The translations under genes were made by a program, and so were the position numbers. DNA of 64,000 nt from an uncultured Caulobacterales bacterium (lineage in GTDB: Bacteria > Pseudomonadota > Alphaproteobacteria > Caulobacterales > Maricaulaceae). Below are positions 8,952-18,580 of this stretch, one piece after another; the stretch's first letter is position 1; each line of letters begins with the position of its first letter. The notes beneath the pieces are model-generated. The model saw nothing but the letters and a program-made list of their open reading frames with translations. It was not told the origin of the DNA and did no database searches. Location of the stretch: positions 1 through 64,000 of the forward strand of contig CALFUN010000005.1 in NCBI GenBank assembly GCA_937929915.1, in the 5' to 3' direction.

Positions 8952-11009
8952 TTACTGATCCAAGAAACTCCGTAATTTACGCGAGCGTGATGGATGTTTG
9001 AGCTTACGCAGGGCTTTGGCTTCAATTTGGCGGATCCGTTCGCGAGTAACAGAGAATTGCTGGCCGACCTCTTCGAGCGTATGGTCTGTATTCATCCCAA
9101 TCCCAAATCGCATCCGCAACACCCGCTCTTCGCGCGGTGTTAAGCTCGCCAGAACCCGTGTTGTTGTTTCTCGCAAGTTAGATTGGATAGCTGCTTCAAT
9201 CGGTAAAATCGCGTTATTGTCTTCAATGAAGTCCCCCAACTGGCTATCTTCTTCATCCCCAATCGGGGTTTCCAGAGAAATAGGCTCTTTGGCGATTTTC
9301 ATAACCTTACGCACTTTTTCCAGCGGCATAGATAATTTTGCGGCGAGTTCTTCTGGTGTCGGCTCACGGCCAATTTCATGCAAGATTTGCCGCGATGTGC
9401 GCACGATTTTATTGATTGTCTCAATCATATGCACAGGAATACGGATCGTGCGGGCCTGATCGGCAATAGAGCGCGTAATGGCTTGGCGAATCCACCATGT
9501 TGCATAGGTCGAGAATTTATAACCGCGGCGATATTCAAATTTATCAACGGCTTTCATCAGGCCGATATTGCCTTCTTGAATAAGGTCAAGAAATTGCAGG
9601 CCACGATTTGTATATTTTTTCGCGATAGAAATAACGAGGCGCAGATTGGCTTCAACCATTTCTTTCTTCGCTTGGCGCGCTTCGCGCTCACCCTTTTGTA
9701 CCGTTTGCACAATTCGGCGAAACTCATCTACAGGCACGCCTGTTTCTTGCGCCAATCCGCCAATTTCATCACGAATTTTTATCACAGAAACAGCTTCGCG
9801 GGTGAAAAAACGGTTCCACGCATCAGATGTGCCCTTCATCTCATCCACCCAATTTGGATTAAGCTCAGAGCCTAAATACGCTGTCAAAAACCCTTCGCGC
9901 GGCACCCCGTTCCCTTCGGCAAGGCGCATTAAGCGGCCTTCAAGCGAGATAAAACGCTTATTAATCGCATAAAGCTGGTCAATCAGCGCATCAATCCGAG
10001 CATTATTAAGTTGAAGCGATTTAATCTCTTCAATGATTTCAGCTTGGATAGCGTCATATTCTTCGGCTTGTGGCCTGCGCATTTTTTTGCCTGTCATGCG
10101 GGCACGAATGAGCATTTGTTGCAGTTTTTGGAAACGGCCAAATTGCGATGAAATACGATCTAGCTTATCCATGATGTCATCGCGCAATGCAGCTTCCATA
10201 GAGGCCATAGACAGATTTGTCTTATCCTCTTCTTCGTCCTCATCATCATCAATGGGTTTTTGGCCTTCTTCGTAATTACGCTCAGGCAGCTTGGTTTTAC
10301 GCTCTTCGGCTAAAGGCTCAAGATCACCTTCTTCGGCTTCTAGTTCGCCCTTTTCGATTTTCTCGCGGCGCACAGCTAAGGCAGAGCGGTCTTCCTGAAT
10401 ATTTCCGATGGAGCGGTTATAGGTCGTATCCAAATCAATAATATCGCGCAATAAAATATGGCCTTCTGCCAATTCTTCGCGCCAAATCATAATGGCTTCA
10501 AAGGTCAGCGCGCTTTCGCACAACCCTTTAATCATGGTATCGCGGCCTGCTTCTATGCGCTTGGCAATCGCAATCTCGCCCTCACGTGATAGCAATTCCA
10601 CCACGCCCATTTCGCGCAAATACATACGCACAGGGTCATCGGTACGGTCAAGCTCTTCTTTGGAGTTACCGCCTTTAACCGCCGTTGTTGTTGTCCGCGC
10701 GAGCGTTTTGGGGCCGAGTGTTGGCTCGTCTTTTTCTTCAATGACTGAAATACCCAAATCAGATAATTGCGCGAGAATAACTTCGATCTCGTCGGTCGTA
10801 ATCCCGTCAATATCAATATATTTATTCAGCTCTTTGGTTGTCAGCAAACCTGATTTACGCGACACAGCCAGCATACGCTTGACTTCAATACGATCCATAT
10901 CAAGCCGTTTGCCTGGAACGAGAGGCGTATCGGCTATGATTTCATTTTTTTGGATGTCATCTGCATCTGCTTTTTTAGCAGCAGCAGTTTTTTTCTTGGC
11001 AACAGCCAT
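8952..11009 (-). CDS. rpoD: RNA polymerase sigma factor RpoD (sigma-70)
   Basis: Primary sigma factor, 685 residues, directing RNA polymerase to housekeeping promoters. Visible parts are a Lys/Ala-rich start, region 1.1 (about 28-80) and region 1.2 ([12 protein letters not shown]). A long acidic non-conserved insert follows (DDDEDEEED near 240). Region 2 is [28 protein letters not shown] and [19 protein letters not shown], region 3 starts HMIETINKI, and region 4.2 contains [20 protein letters not shown]. All are typical for the alphaproteobacterial housekeeping sigma. It lies 147 bases downstream of dnaG on the same strand, the conserved dnaG-rpoD arrangement, and ends at its own terminator. 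Confidence 0.98.
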   Translation of the reverse strand: MAVAKKKTAAAKKADADDIQKNEIIADTPLVPGKRLDMDRIEVKRMLAVSRKSGLLTTKELNKYIDIDGITTDEIEVILAQLSDLGISVIEEKDEPTLGPKTLARTTTTAVKGGNSKEELDRTDDPVRMYLREMGVVELLSREGEIAIAKRIEAGRDTMIKGLCESALTFEAIMIWREELAEGHILLRDIIDLDTTYNRSIGNIQEDRSALAVRREKIEKGELEAEEGDLEPLAEERKTKLPERNYEEGQKPIDDDEDEEEDKTNLSMASMEAALRDDIMDKLDRISSQFGRFQKLQQMLIRARMTGKKMRRPQAEEYDAIQAEIIEEIKSLQLNNARIDALIDQLYAINKRFISLEGRLMRLAEGNGVPREGFLTAYLGSELNPNWVDEMKGTSDAWNRFFTREAVSVIKIRDEIGGLAQETGVPVDEFRRIVQTVQKGEREARQAKKEMVEANLRLVISIAKKYTNRGLQFLDLIQEGNIGLMKAVDKFEYRRGYKFSTYATWWIRQAITRSIADQARTIRIPVHMIETINKIVRTSRQILHEIGREPTPEELAAKLSMPLEKVRKVMKIAKEPISLETPIGDEEDSQLGDFIEDNNAILPIEAAIQSNLRETTTRVLASLTPREERVLRMRFGIGMNTDHTLEEVGQQFSVTRERIRQIEAKALRKLKHPSRSRKLRSFLDQ

Positions 11010-11156
11010 TCGGTATACTCCAAACGTAAAGACCAGCCCGCAGCATAGTCTTTAATAATAATGACAGCCCTTCATTTGCAGCATGGCAAAATAAGCCATA
11101 TCAGAAATGACAAAATCGCCCCTGACAATTAGATCAAGGCCGAATAGGCAATATTT

Positions 11157-12974
11157 CTAATCACGTACATCTTTTGAGGCACGCATCAGACGCTTTAACA
11201 CGTCTGCATTATCTGTGCGGATTGTTTCCGCCATACGGGATCGTGTGTTATCTGCGACGTTTTCAACATGGTCATGGCCCATTAGGGCGTCAGCTTCGGC
11301 ATTCCAGATAGCTGCTCGTTCCGCCAGTTCTGCGTCTACCCCTCCCATCGCCGCTGTGATCAGTAGCCGCTTTCTGGAGAAGATTTGATAATCCTCCAAT
11401 AATCCTTCATTTTCTATATGGGCATGAAGGGCTTGCTTTTCAACCTCTTTTATGGCCCTCCAATAAGATAGAATCACGCGCTGCAACCTCAAACAGGCCC
11501 GATCTTGGAATTTTAACGCAAAAAATCGCTCATCCACATGCTCAAGAAGCTCTGGAAACTCCAATATCGCCCCTAATAACGCCGTTTCGCGGCGCGCATT
11601 CTCCGCTAAAGAGCGCCCAGCAGCTTTATTTTCCGCTGTGCTAGATTTAACCTCTTTAGGCTTATAGGCACCGCGCCAACCGCGTTTTTGAGCTTGAAAT
11701 CCAAAAGTCTCATTAAAACGGCCCATCAACTCTGTACGATAAAGTTGTTTGACGTCCTCATGCGTGATTGTATTGAGCGCAGCAAATAAACGAGCTTTCA
11801 GCCCCGCTTTGGCTTCTGGGGTCGATAAAGGCTCGGCCTCCACTTCGCGTTGCCACAACATATCAACAAGCGGGATAGCCTTATCCAATATCGCCTTCAT
11901 CGCTGGTGGGCCTTTTGCTCGGATAAGGTCATCTGGGTCTTGACCTTCTGGCAAAAGCGCAAATCGCAATGACTGGCCCGGACGCAATAAGGGCAAAGCG
12001 CGCTCAATCGAGCGGTAAGCGGCGCGCAGTCCTGCCTTATCCCCGTCAAAGCACATCACGGGTTCTGGTCCAGCGCGCCACAACAAGGTCAGTTGGTCTT
12101 CCGTCAGCGCTGTGCCAAGCGGGGCCACCGCATATCCGAACCCTGCTCGCGCAAGGGCAATGACATCCATATAGCCTTCGGCAACAATCATGCCGCGCAC
12201 CTTATGATCAATAACGGCCTTGCGGGCACGGTGGTAATTATAAAGCAATTTACCTTTGGAAAAAATCGGCGTTTCAGGGGAGTTTAAATATTTCGCTTTC
12301 GCATCTTTAGCCATAGCCCGCCCGCCAAAAGCGACAAGCCGCCCGCGCGGGTCATGAATCGGAAACATGATACGCCCACGAAACCTATCCCAAGACCCGC
12401 GCGATTTATCTTCGGGCTCAATTAAGAGACCCGCTTCAATGAGCTGCTTATCCTGCGCGCCTTGGGTGATGAGCTCATCTTTAAGCGCCGAGAAATTATC
12501 AGGTGCATAACCCATACCAAAGGTTTTAGCCGCTGTTTGACTTAGCCCGCGCGCTTTGAGGTAATCGCGCGCCGCTTCGGCCTCATTGCGGTAAAGCGAT
12601 TTTTCAAAAAATTCTTGCGCCCGTTCCATCCACGAAATTGTCGCTTTATTACGCGCTGCGCGCCGTTCGGCATCAGGATCAGATTTGGGCATATCCATGC
12701 CCGCCATAGCTGCAAGCGCTTCGACGGCTTCAACGAAAGATAAGCCTTCAATTTCCATGAGAAAACTAATCTGATCGCCATGTTTTCCCGAAGAAAAACA
12801 ATGGTAAAAGCCTTTCACATCATTGACAAAAAAGCTGGGAGTTTTCTCATTAGTAAAGGGCGATAGCCCCGCATATTCTTGGCCTTGGCGCTTAAGTTTG
12901 ACATGACGGCCCACCACATCCGAAGTCCGGACGCGGGCCTTTACCTCCTCCAAGAAATTTTCACCAAACCGCAT
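11157..12974 (-). CDS. dnaG: DNA primase
   Basis: Synthesises RNA primers for the replisome together with the DnaB helicase. 605 residues. N-terminal zinc-binding-domain fold (1-100), then the RNA polymerase core with TOPRIM motifs VAEGYMDVIALA and CFDGDKAG, then the C-terminal helicase-binding domain. The zinc module is odd. Where the canonical primase has C-x2-H ... C-x2-C, this one shows S38, T41, C59 and S62 (LSPFTNEK and HCFSSGKHGD), so only one ligand remains. The rest of the module (KTPSFFVND, GKHGDQISF) is well kept, so this looks like an evolved zinc-free version rather than decay. It sits directly upstream of rpoD. Confidence 0.97.
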   Translation of the reverse strand: MRFGENFLEEVKARVRTSDVVGRHVKLKRQGQEYAGLSPFTNEKTPSFFVNDVKGFYHCFSSGKHGDQISFLMEIEGLSFVEAVEALAAMAGMDMPKSDPDAERRAARNKATISWMERAQEFFEKSLYRNEAEAARDYLKARGLSQTAAKTFGMGYAPDNFSALKDELITQGAQDKQLIEAGLLIEPEDKSRGSWDRFRGRIMFPIHDPRGRLVAFGGRAMAKDAKAKYLNSPETPIFSKGKLLYNYHRARKAVIDHKVRGMIVAEGYMDVIALARAGFGYAVAPLGTALTEDQLTLLWRAGPEPVMCFDGDKAGLRAAYRSIERALPLLRPGQSLRFALLPEGQDPDDLIRAKGPPAMKAILDKAIPLVDMLWQREVEAEPLSTPEAKAGLKARLFAALNTITHEDVKQLYRTELMGRFNETFGFQAQKRGWRGAYKPKEVKSSTAENKAAGRSLAENARRETALLGAILEFPELLEHVDERFFALKFQDRACLRLQRVILSYWRAIKEVEKQALHAHIENEGLLEDYQIFSRKRLLITAAMGGVDAELAERAAIWNAEADALMGHDHVENVADNTRSRMAETIRTDNADVLKRLMRASKDVRD

Positions 12975-13036
12975 AGGTTTAATCTAAGCATGATTGAGGG
13001 CAATAGCGAGTCAGCTTGTGGATAATTCTACAAAGA

Positions 13037-13063
13037 AAGAGCCGCTTTAAAACCGGCTCTTTC
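13037..13063 (-). terminator. Intrinsic terminator after the EF-hand gene
   Basis: AAAGAGCCG, an A/T-rich loop, then CGGCTCTTT. On the minus strand it is followed by TTCTTTG. It lies 30 bases past the stop of the EF-hand gene and upstream of dnaG. Confidence 0.75.
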
Positions 13064-13092
13064 CAGTGGGGCATTTATATATAGATAAACAC

Positions 13093-13524
13093 TTATTTAT
13101 CAGCTTTATCTATCTTAGGCTCAGGCTTTGGCGCCTCTTTCGTACCAGAGCCATAGGCTTTATTTTTTGTTTTCACCCCTTCTGTCTTACGCATTTTATC
13201 CGCCACATGGCCCATTTCTTCGGCCGTGATTTTGCCATCGGCGTCGTGGTCATGCACGGCGAATTTCTTGTCAAATTCACCCGAACTGACAACCGCGCGA
13301 TATTTATCATTACCAGCATCAGATTTAATGACGGCAAAATTGACAAATTCATCGCGGTCAAGACTACCATCTTGATTAACATCCGCGACAACAAAGTCTG
13401 CATCCACAGCCCGTGTTGGTACATTCACAGGCTCTGTGATTTTCGTGACCTGCGCCGTAGCAATCGTAGCTCCGCCGCCCATCACAGTTAGAATAAGTAA
13501 TGTTTTCAAAGTTAATTTCGGCAT
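13093..13524 (-). CDS. Exported EF-hand calcium-binding protein
   Basis: A small secreted or periplasmic protein of 143 residues with a signal peptide (MPKLTLKTLLILTVMGGGATIATAQ). Two EF-hand loops are clear: DVNQDGSLDRDEF and DHDADGKITAEEM. Both have Asp at positions 1, 3 and 5, Gly at 6 and a Glu at 12, so both should bind calcium. The tail is Lys/Pro/Glu-rich and probably disordered. The start at 13524 is chosen because AGGAGA lies six to seven bases before that ATG; an upstream ATG would put that ribosome site inside the gene. Monocistronic, with its own terminator. Role unknown, perhaps calcium sensing or buffering in the envelope. Confidence 0.88.
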   Translation of the reverse strand: MPKLTLKTLLILTVMGGGATIATAQVTKITEPVNVPTRAVDADFVVADVNQDGSLDRDEFVNFAVIKSDAGNDKYRAVVSSGEFDKKFAVHDHDADGKITAEEMGHVADKMRKTEGVKTKNKAYGSGTKEAPKPEPKIDKADK

Positions 13525-13754
13525 GTGTCTCTCCTGTTTTTTCATGCCGCCGCCCCAGCAGATCTATAAACTGCCAGTGTTTTATATGGTTCTCAAGTTA
13601 CTGGAAATTTAGGTTTCGGTTAGAAATAACTTGCCTTTTTTATGCCTAATTTTGGCTTAAACCCCTGATAATACCAATAGAAGCCTAGCCTTAGTTTAGC
13701 CCCTTTTTGGTAAGTTTACGGTAAGGCTACATTAATTTTGCAAACACATAAAAC

Positions 13755-13783
13755 AGCACCATATCTTTATTCGATAAGGTGCT
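13755..13783 (-). terminator. Possible terminator overlapping the TlpA-like gene stop
   Basis: AGCACC and GGTGCT arms enclose an A/T-rich loop around the stop codon. On the minus strand GTTTTATGTGTTT follows. The stem is short, so this is tentative. Confidence 0.35.
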
Positions 13784-14363
13784 TAATTAGCGCAAGCGAT
13801 TCGGGGCTGTCCCAATCCACTTCGCCAGGGATTCGGGCAATTTCTCGGCCTGAGCGGTCATAGAAAATAGATGTCGGCAGGCCCGGCAGGGCCAGCGCAC
13901 CGTTCAAGCTAAAGCTCTCATCATGCCATTCAGGAAGGTTTGCAATCTGCCTATCCTTGTAAAACTCTGGAATGTCGCTCGCGCGGCGATCAAGACTAAT
14001 GGGAACCACCGCAAAATTATCGCCGCCCATCTTTGCTTCCAAAGCATCCAAAGACGGCATCTCTGCCACGCATGGCGGACACCATGTCGCCCAAACATTA
14101 AGCAGCACCACCTTGCCGTGATAATCGGCCAGTTTCATTTCAGCGCCATCGGGGGATTTGTAAGTTGCAAGCGGCTGGCTAGGCGCGGTGTCTAAAACCG
14201 TGAGTTTTTTAAGACTTGCCACAGAAAACCGATCTAATCCCGTCTTTGGGCTCTGGCATGATTGCACGATAACCAATAAGACAGTGCCAAAGCCAAATAT
14301 GAGCATCGCACGAATGGCGCCGCGCAATGTGAAAACTGATGCAAAGAAAGATGATGCAGACAT
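13767..14363 (-). CDS. TlpA-family thioredoxin-like protein, membrane-anchored
   Basis: A periplasmic thiol-disulfide oxidoreductase of the TlpA/ResA type. After an N-terminal hydrophobic anchor ([17 protein letters not shown]) the thioredoxin fold carries [21 protein letters not shown], with the CPPC active site, and a cis-Pro segment [11 protein letters not shown]. Likely roles are reducing cytochrome c apoproteins or other exported cysteines. The start is uncertain. The ATG at 14363 puts Arg residues before the hydrophobic stretch, as expected for a signal anchor. An ATG at 14306 would start at the anchor itself, and one at 14444 would run into argH. With 14363 the start overlaps the divergent argH start codon by two bases. 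Beside argH and near lysA it matches a layout common in alphaproteobacteria. Confidence 0.82.
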   Translation of the reverse strand: MSASSFFASVFTLRGAIRAMLIFGFGTVLLVIVQSCQSPKTGLDRFSVASLKKLTVLDTAPSQPLATYKSPDGAEMKLADYHGKVVLLNVWATWCPPCVAEMPSLDALEAKMGGDNFAVVPISLDRRASDIPEFYKDRQIANLPEWHDESFSLNGALALPGLPTSIFYDRSGREIARIPGEVDWDSPESLALIKHLIE

Positions 14364-15771
14364 GAGCGACAATCTAGACAAAAAACCTAGCAAAAGCCAG
14401 ACAATGTGGGGGGGCCGCTTTGCCGCAGGCCCCAGCGTACTCATGCAAGCTATTAATGTCTCTATCAGTTTTGATCAGCGCCTAGCCGAACATGATATTG
14501 CAGGCTCGAAAGCTCATAGTGATATGCTCGCAGTGCAAGGCATTATTTCAGCCAAGGACCGCGATGCCATTCATGCGGGCCTGGCCGAAATCGCAGATGA
14601 AATCGAGGCGGGTACGTTTCCTTTTTCTGATGAGCTTGAGGATATTCATCTGAATATTGAAGCCCGCCTGAAAGATAAAATCGGGGATGCGGGCGCACGT
14701 TTGCATACGGGGCGCTCGCGCAATGACCAAGTCGCCACAGATTTCCGCCTCTGGGTACGCGGCCATTTAGACGTATTCATCCATCAGCTTGAAACGCTGC
14801 AATCCGCGCTGCTAGGTCAAGCCGCGGCCCATACAGACACGATCATGCCCGGATTTACCCATCTGCAAAGCGCACAGCCTGTCACTTTTGGACATCATAT
14901 GCTAGCCTATCTTGAAATGTTTGCCCGCGACAAATCTCGTTTTGAAGATTGCCGTGCGCGCATGAATGAAAGCCCGCTTGGTGCCGCCGCGCTTGCCGGG
15001 ACGCCCTACCCGATTGACCGTGATATGACAGCCAATGCCCTTGGGTTTGCGCGGCCTATGGCTAATTCCTTAGATGCCGTCTCCGCGCGAGACTTTGCGC
15101 TTGAAGCCCTGGCCGCCGCGAGCATTTGCGCCACACATTTATCGCGCTTATCCGAGGAAATCGTGATTTGGACAAGCGCACAATTTGGCTTCATCACCTT
15201 ATCTGACGCTTTTACAACGGGCAGTTCCATCATGCCGCAAAAGCGCAACCCTGACGCAGCAGAATTAATTCGCGCCAAGGTCGGGCGGATTGTTGGCGCG
15301 CTGACAAGCCTAATGATCGTTATGAAAGGCCTGCCGCTCGCCTACTCCAAAGATATGCAAGAAGATAAAGAGCCCGTCTTTGACGCTTTCGACGCGCTAG
15401 AGCTGGGTTTGGCCGCCATGGCAGGCATGGTCGCCGATATGGCTCCCAATAAAGACGCTCTGGCCAAAGCTGCAGGCGCAGCTTTTTCCACGGCGACGGA
15501 TTTGGCCGACTGGCTGGTCATGAAGTTAAATATGCCATTTCGCGATGCCCATCATGTCACAGGCGCAATCGTGGCTCTTGCGGAAAAGCAAGGCAAAACG
15601 CTGGATGCATTATCTTTGGCAGATATGCAAACCATCGAACCGCGCATCACCGATGATGTCTACCGCGTCCTCACCCCGCTCGCCTCGGCCAGCTCCCGCA
15701 CAAGCTATGGCGGCACCGCACCGAGCGAGGTCGAAAAGCAAGTAAAAAAGTGGCAGAGTATTTTGGGTTAA
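14362..15771 (+). CDS. argH: Argininosuccinate lyase
   Basis: The last step of arginine synthesis, splitting argininosuccinate into arginine and fumarate. It is a cytoplasmic homotetramer of the aspartase/fumarase superfamily, 469 residues from the chosen start. Family marks are TMWGGRF near the N-terminus, DEDIH-like [35 protein letters not shown] and the catalytic serine-loop signature [12 protein letters not shown]. The start at 14362 gives [20 protein letters not shown], which fits relatives. The open frame extends 174 bases further upstream, but that part overlaps the TlpA-like gene and looks non-homologous. No strong ribosome site is seen. It ends four bases inside the convergent small gene that follows. 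Confidence 0.97.
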   Translation: MSDNLDKKPSKSQTMWGGRFAAGPSVLMQAINVSISFDQRLAEHDIAGSKAHSDMLAVQGIISAKDRDAIHAGLAEIADEIEAGTFPFSDELEDIHLNIEARLKDKIGDAGARLHTGRSRNDQVATDFRLWVRGHLDVFIHQLETLQSALLGQAAAHTDTIMPGFTHLQSAQPVTFGHHMLAYLEMFARDKSRFEDCRARMNESPLGAAALAGTPYPIDRDMTANALGFARPMANSLDAVSARDFALEALAAASICATHLSRLSEEIVIWTSAQFGFITLSDAFTTGSSIMPQKRNPDAAELIRAKVGRIVGALTSLMIVMKGLPLAYSKDMQEDKEPVFDAFDALELGLAAMAGMVADMAPNKDALAKAAGAAFSTATDLADWLVMKLNMPFRDAHHVTGAIVALAEKQGKTLDALSLADMQTIEPRITDDVYRVLTPLASASSRTSYGGTAPSEVEKQVKKWQSILG

Positions 15772-16250
15772 TTTGTTTCTAAAAAGGCCTTCGTTAGCTT
15801 TTTTATATTTTGTGTGGTTAATCTTACTTTGTTAGATTGCTCAATCAAATCCTGCACTTCAACATCAATATACTCTGGTTTAAATCTTTTATTTCCACCG
15901 TAATCACAAAGTTGTAACGGGGTGTCTGCTGATTTTTTTACCATATGACAATGCGCAATTTGATTTCTAAAATATATCAACTTATCGCAATCCTTACATA
16001 GCGCCTTAATGTCGTTGATAGCACCTTCCTCAAAGTATTCTTTAGAATAACCGCGTATTAATTTAACCTTTTCTCTAGGCTGAAGCGGAACAACCAAACA
16101 CCTAGCTTGATTTTTATTGAGGCCTAAAAAAGCTGATACTAGCCCATCAAGACAGGAATTAAAATAGGCAAAATTAATTATCAAACTACCAATCGCAATA
16201 CCAAAATCATCTGTCCCTCTCATTACTTTTAATCTTACTTCCCGTTCCAT
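15768..16250 (-). CDS. HEPN-like small protein of unknown function
   Basis: A 160-residue, mostly helical protein. The segment [10 protein letters not shown] (91-100) contains R95-N-x3-H100, the R-x4-H motif of HEPN-domain RNases. The N-terminal pattern [25 protein letters not shown] also resembles a widespread family of uncharacterised bacterial proteins that carry an RNxIAH motif. Whether it is an active RNase cannot be judged. The gene overlaps the argH stop by four bases and the upstream DUF2891 gene by sixteen. It is visibly more A/T-rich than its neighbours, which suggests later acquisition. The start at 16250 has GAGG directly next to the ATG; an alternative ATG lies at 16223. No antitoxin-like partner gene is adjacent. 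Confidence 0.65.
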   Translation of the reverse strand: MEREVRLKVMRGTDDFGIAIGSLIINFAYFNSCLDGLVSAFLGLNKNQARCLVVPLQPREKVKLIRGYSKEYFEEGAINDIKALCKDCDKLIYFRNQIAHCHMVKKSADTPLQLCDYGGNKRFKPEYIDVEVQDLIEQSNKVRLTTQNIKKLTKAFLETN

Positions 16251-17434
16251 CCTCTATCCGTCATCAGATAGGTCGCAAAACTGGCGAGCCAATGGCTGCC
16301 TGAATAATGCTCATCGGAGACTGCGGCCACGCCTGTATCGGTATGAATTTTTGCCGCCGCGACGAGGGAGGCTTTGCGGCTATCGCCATCTGGCAAGGCG
16401 CGGGCAATATTATAGAGGTTCCACGCCCGCGAGCTATTAACCCCGTCCAAATGCACAAGCTTGCCATCGGTCGCGTCCAAAACAATACCAGGTTTCAGCC
16501 AATCGTCCGAGCCATCATTTGGCACATCGGGCATAAAACCGCTAAACCAATCCGTAAATTCTGCTTGGCTCATAACGCGCCGCATCAGATCGGCCTCCAT
16601 AAGGCAAGGCGAGAGAAAATCCTCCCCGCTTGGTTCATAAGCCAGCGGGCAATTCACATCATTTTTGTGAAAGCTCATGGCCCGCTCAATGATTAAGGCC
16701 TCCATCTCGTTATCGCCCGTCACCCGAGCCCAATCTAGCATAAGGCCAAACGCAAAAGCGCTTTGATTATGCGTACCAACACGAATAGGGTAAGCGAGCT
16801 TGGGGAGCCAAGCTTTCAGCGAATCTGCTATGTCTTGTTCCAGTGGTTCAAGACGCTCTTTCCAAATTTTCGCTTGCGGGTCCGTGCCTTGGGCCTCCCA
16901 CTCACGCAGTTCAGTCATAAGCTGTAGATACCACGCCAGACCATATGGCCGCTCCCACGATCCGCGAGCAGGACGGGCAAAATTGGCAATCTCGCCTGCA
17001 ATACTATCTTGCGTGAAAGACTGGTTGAGTTTCGCGTAGGCTTCATCACGCCAAACCCCATCTTGCGGGCCTGTGCGCAGCAAGCGTACAAGCAGCCAGT
17101 GACCATGCACCGAGCTATGCCAGTCAAAGCAGCCGTAAAATACAGGGAAGATTTGCTTGGGCCGGCCAATCGCTTCGGCTGTATCTGTGGTGCGTGAAAT
17201 TTTATTGGGAAATTCCTGATCTACGCAATCCAAGGCAAGGCGCGAGAAACGCACAGCAAGGTCTGGCGCAATGTTATTCGGGTAAGTTAATGAAACATTG
17301 GCTTGACCTGTGTGCGTTTTCACACTCACCGTTATGTCCCCAGCAACCGGGCGCTCGCCCGCATTCGGCGTACAAGCCAGCATAGAGCATGAGAGTAAAA
17401 TGAGCGGAAATAGAGTCAGGGCATTATGTTTCAT
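16235..17434 (-). CDS. DUF2891 family lipoprotein
   Basis: A 399-residue exported protein with a lipoprotein signal ending MLAC. The body matches the DUF2891 family by its alpha-helical repeat character and the hallmark PVFYGCFDWHSSVHGHW. ERPYGLAWYLQL and HNQSAFAFGLMLDWAR follow, with a C-terminal SGSHWLASFATYL. The fold resembles alpha/alpha-barrel enzymes acting on sugars, and the conserved D-W-H-S and H-G-H residues look like an active site. No substrate is known. It overlaps the HEPN-like gene downstream by sixteen bases, so the two may be transcribed together. Confidence 0.85.
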   Translation of the reverse strand: MKHNALTLFPLILLSCSMLACTPNAGERPVAGDITVSVKTHTGQANVSLTYPNNIAPDLAVRFSRLALDCVDQEFPNKISRTTDTAEAIGRPKQIFPVFYGCFDWHSSVHGHWLLVRLLRTGPQDGVWRDEAYAKLNQSFTQDSIAGEIANFARPARGSWERPYGLAWYLQLMTELREWEAQGTDPQAKIWKERLEPLEQDIADSLKAWLPKLAYPIRVGTHNQSAFAFGLMLDWARVTGDNEMEALIIERAMSFHKNDVNCPLAYEPSGEDFLSPCLMEADLMRRVMSQAEFTDWFSGFMPDVPNDGSDDWLKPGIVLDATDGKLVHLDGVNSSRAWNLYNIARALPDGDSRKASLVAAAKIHTDTGVAAVSDEHYSGSHWLASFATYLMTDRGWNGK

Positions 17435-17529
17435 GGGTAATATTTAGCTGACATTACAACATTAAGAAAGCTCTGATATACACGGATTAAAACCCAGACA
17501 AATGATTAAAGACCAGGCAAATTAAGGCT

Positions 17530-17712
17530 CTAATTTTGCATACGGGTCTTTAATTCGGTCATAATAAAGGCGCGCTGCGCATCGCTATACCGCGTCCACA
17601 TGGCAATTTCTTCGCGGAAACGTCCGCAACCTTTGCATTGACCTTTTTCAATATCCAATTCACAAATCAGTTTGCACGGACTTTGAATTTGCGGTGTTAG
17701 GTTCAAAGTCAT
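17530..17712 (-). CDS. DUF1289 small cysteine protein
   Basis: A 60-residue protein with the DUF1289 cysteine pattern: SPCKLICELD then GQCKGCGRFREEIAMW. The four cysteines probably bind a metal, in line with other small Zn-ribbon-like proteins. The tail YSDAQRAFIMTEL is also typical of the family. It starts four bases after the stop of the upstream exported gene, so it belongs to the same transcription unit. Function unknown. Confidence 0.85.
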   Translation of the reverse strand: MTLNLTPQIQSPCKLICELDIEKGQCKGCGRFREEIAMWTRYSDAQRAFIMTELKTRMQN

Positions 17713-17716
17713 CGAT

Positions 17717-18580
17717 TTATTGCTGTGTTGAAAGCGGAGTTTTGGCAGGTGCAGATATATCAGAAGGCTTAGACATATCCGCTTTCTGCGCGTCTAATCT
17801 CTCAAAACGGCGCTTTTCCGCCTCTTGAATGTCTTCATCTTTAAAGGCAAAATTCGTATCCAGCTTATAGTCACCCGTAATGACCACTTCATCAGCTTTG
17901 GTTTTGACAATATCTGAGAGATGATAATATTGCCGCGCTCCCAGTCTTTGCGGCTTTGGCCCGTCAATATTTTGACCGTCTTTGACAAATATCATAATCG
18001 GCACATCACCGCCCGTTTTTGCAGGCGATAAAATAATAGATTTCATCTTCGGGACAACAAAACCCAAACCCGTCGGGGCAATAGATTTCATCACTTTAGA
18101 GCCGTCTTTTGCGCCTTCACGCAACTCACTCAGGCTAAACTTACCCGTATCATTTTTGTAAGGAAACGTCATCAATACATTAACATTCGCAACACTTTCG
18201 TCTTTATCTTCAACGGTTTGACCATCAATCAGCAAGCATAACTCACCTTTTGGAGACAATTCATCTACCGCAGCCTCCAAACCAATAATCTCGCCTGCCT
18301 CGTCAACGTCAAAGCGGCGCTCATTACCTTCATGGCGGTACAGCATACCCGATGGATCAGGATTATCATTCACCCCGCTCATAGATAATTTAAACTGTGG
18401 ATCGATCACATTTTTTAAATCTGGGCTAGCTTTAAAAAAGGCCGTCATTGCCTTAACGAGCTGTTTTGCCTCCGTGCAATCATCTTTAGCAAATGCTATT
18501 TGCGGCATAGTCACAACACTCAACAGAGCTATAATGAAAGGCGTAGAGTTTTTAATTTTCAGTTTTTTCCTGATAATCAT
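17717..18580 (-). CDS. Exported protein of unknown function, paralogue of the upstream gene
   Basis: 287 residues with a signal peptide (hydrophobic IIALLSVVTMPQIAFA). I do not recognise the family. It is clearly related to the gene just upstream. FSLSELREGAKDGSKVMKSIAPTGLGFVVP here matches HNIAEIKEGSRDAKSFYKKMIPAGLRMFMP there, and an IDPQF/IDPKF segment, a GELCLL/SEICVL segment and a VVITGDYKL/LIIRGGDYDL segment line up in order. The C-terminus is charged, ending in a Pro/Thr/Gln tail. Its start codon lies 29 bases inside the upstream gene, so the pair is translationally coupled. The two may act together, for example as a heterodimer in the periplasm. Confidence 0.75.
   Translation of the reverse strand: MIIRKKLKIKNSTPFIIALLSVVTMPQIAFAKDDCTEAKQLVKAMTAFFKASPDLKNVIDPQFKLSMSGVNDNPDPSGMLYRHEGNERRFDVDEAGEIIGLEAAVDELSPKGELCLLIDGQTVEDKDESVANVNVLMTFPYKNDTGKFSLSELREGAKDGSKVMKSIAPTGLGFVVPKMKSIILSPAKTGGDVPIMIFVKDGQNIDGPKPQRLGARQYYHLSDIVKTKADEVVITGDYKLDTNFAFKDEDIQEAEKRRFERLDAQKADMSKPSDISAPAKTPLSTQQ

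Noticed and set aside
8998..11055. Long plus-strand frames opposite rpoD (for example 9378-9875 and 10492-11055)
   Set aside because: They are shadows of a strongly conserved gene on the other strand, with Ser-rich, non-protein-like translations.
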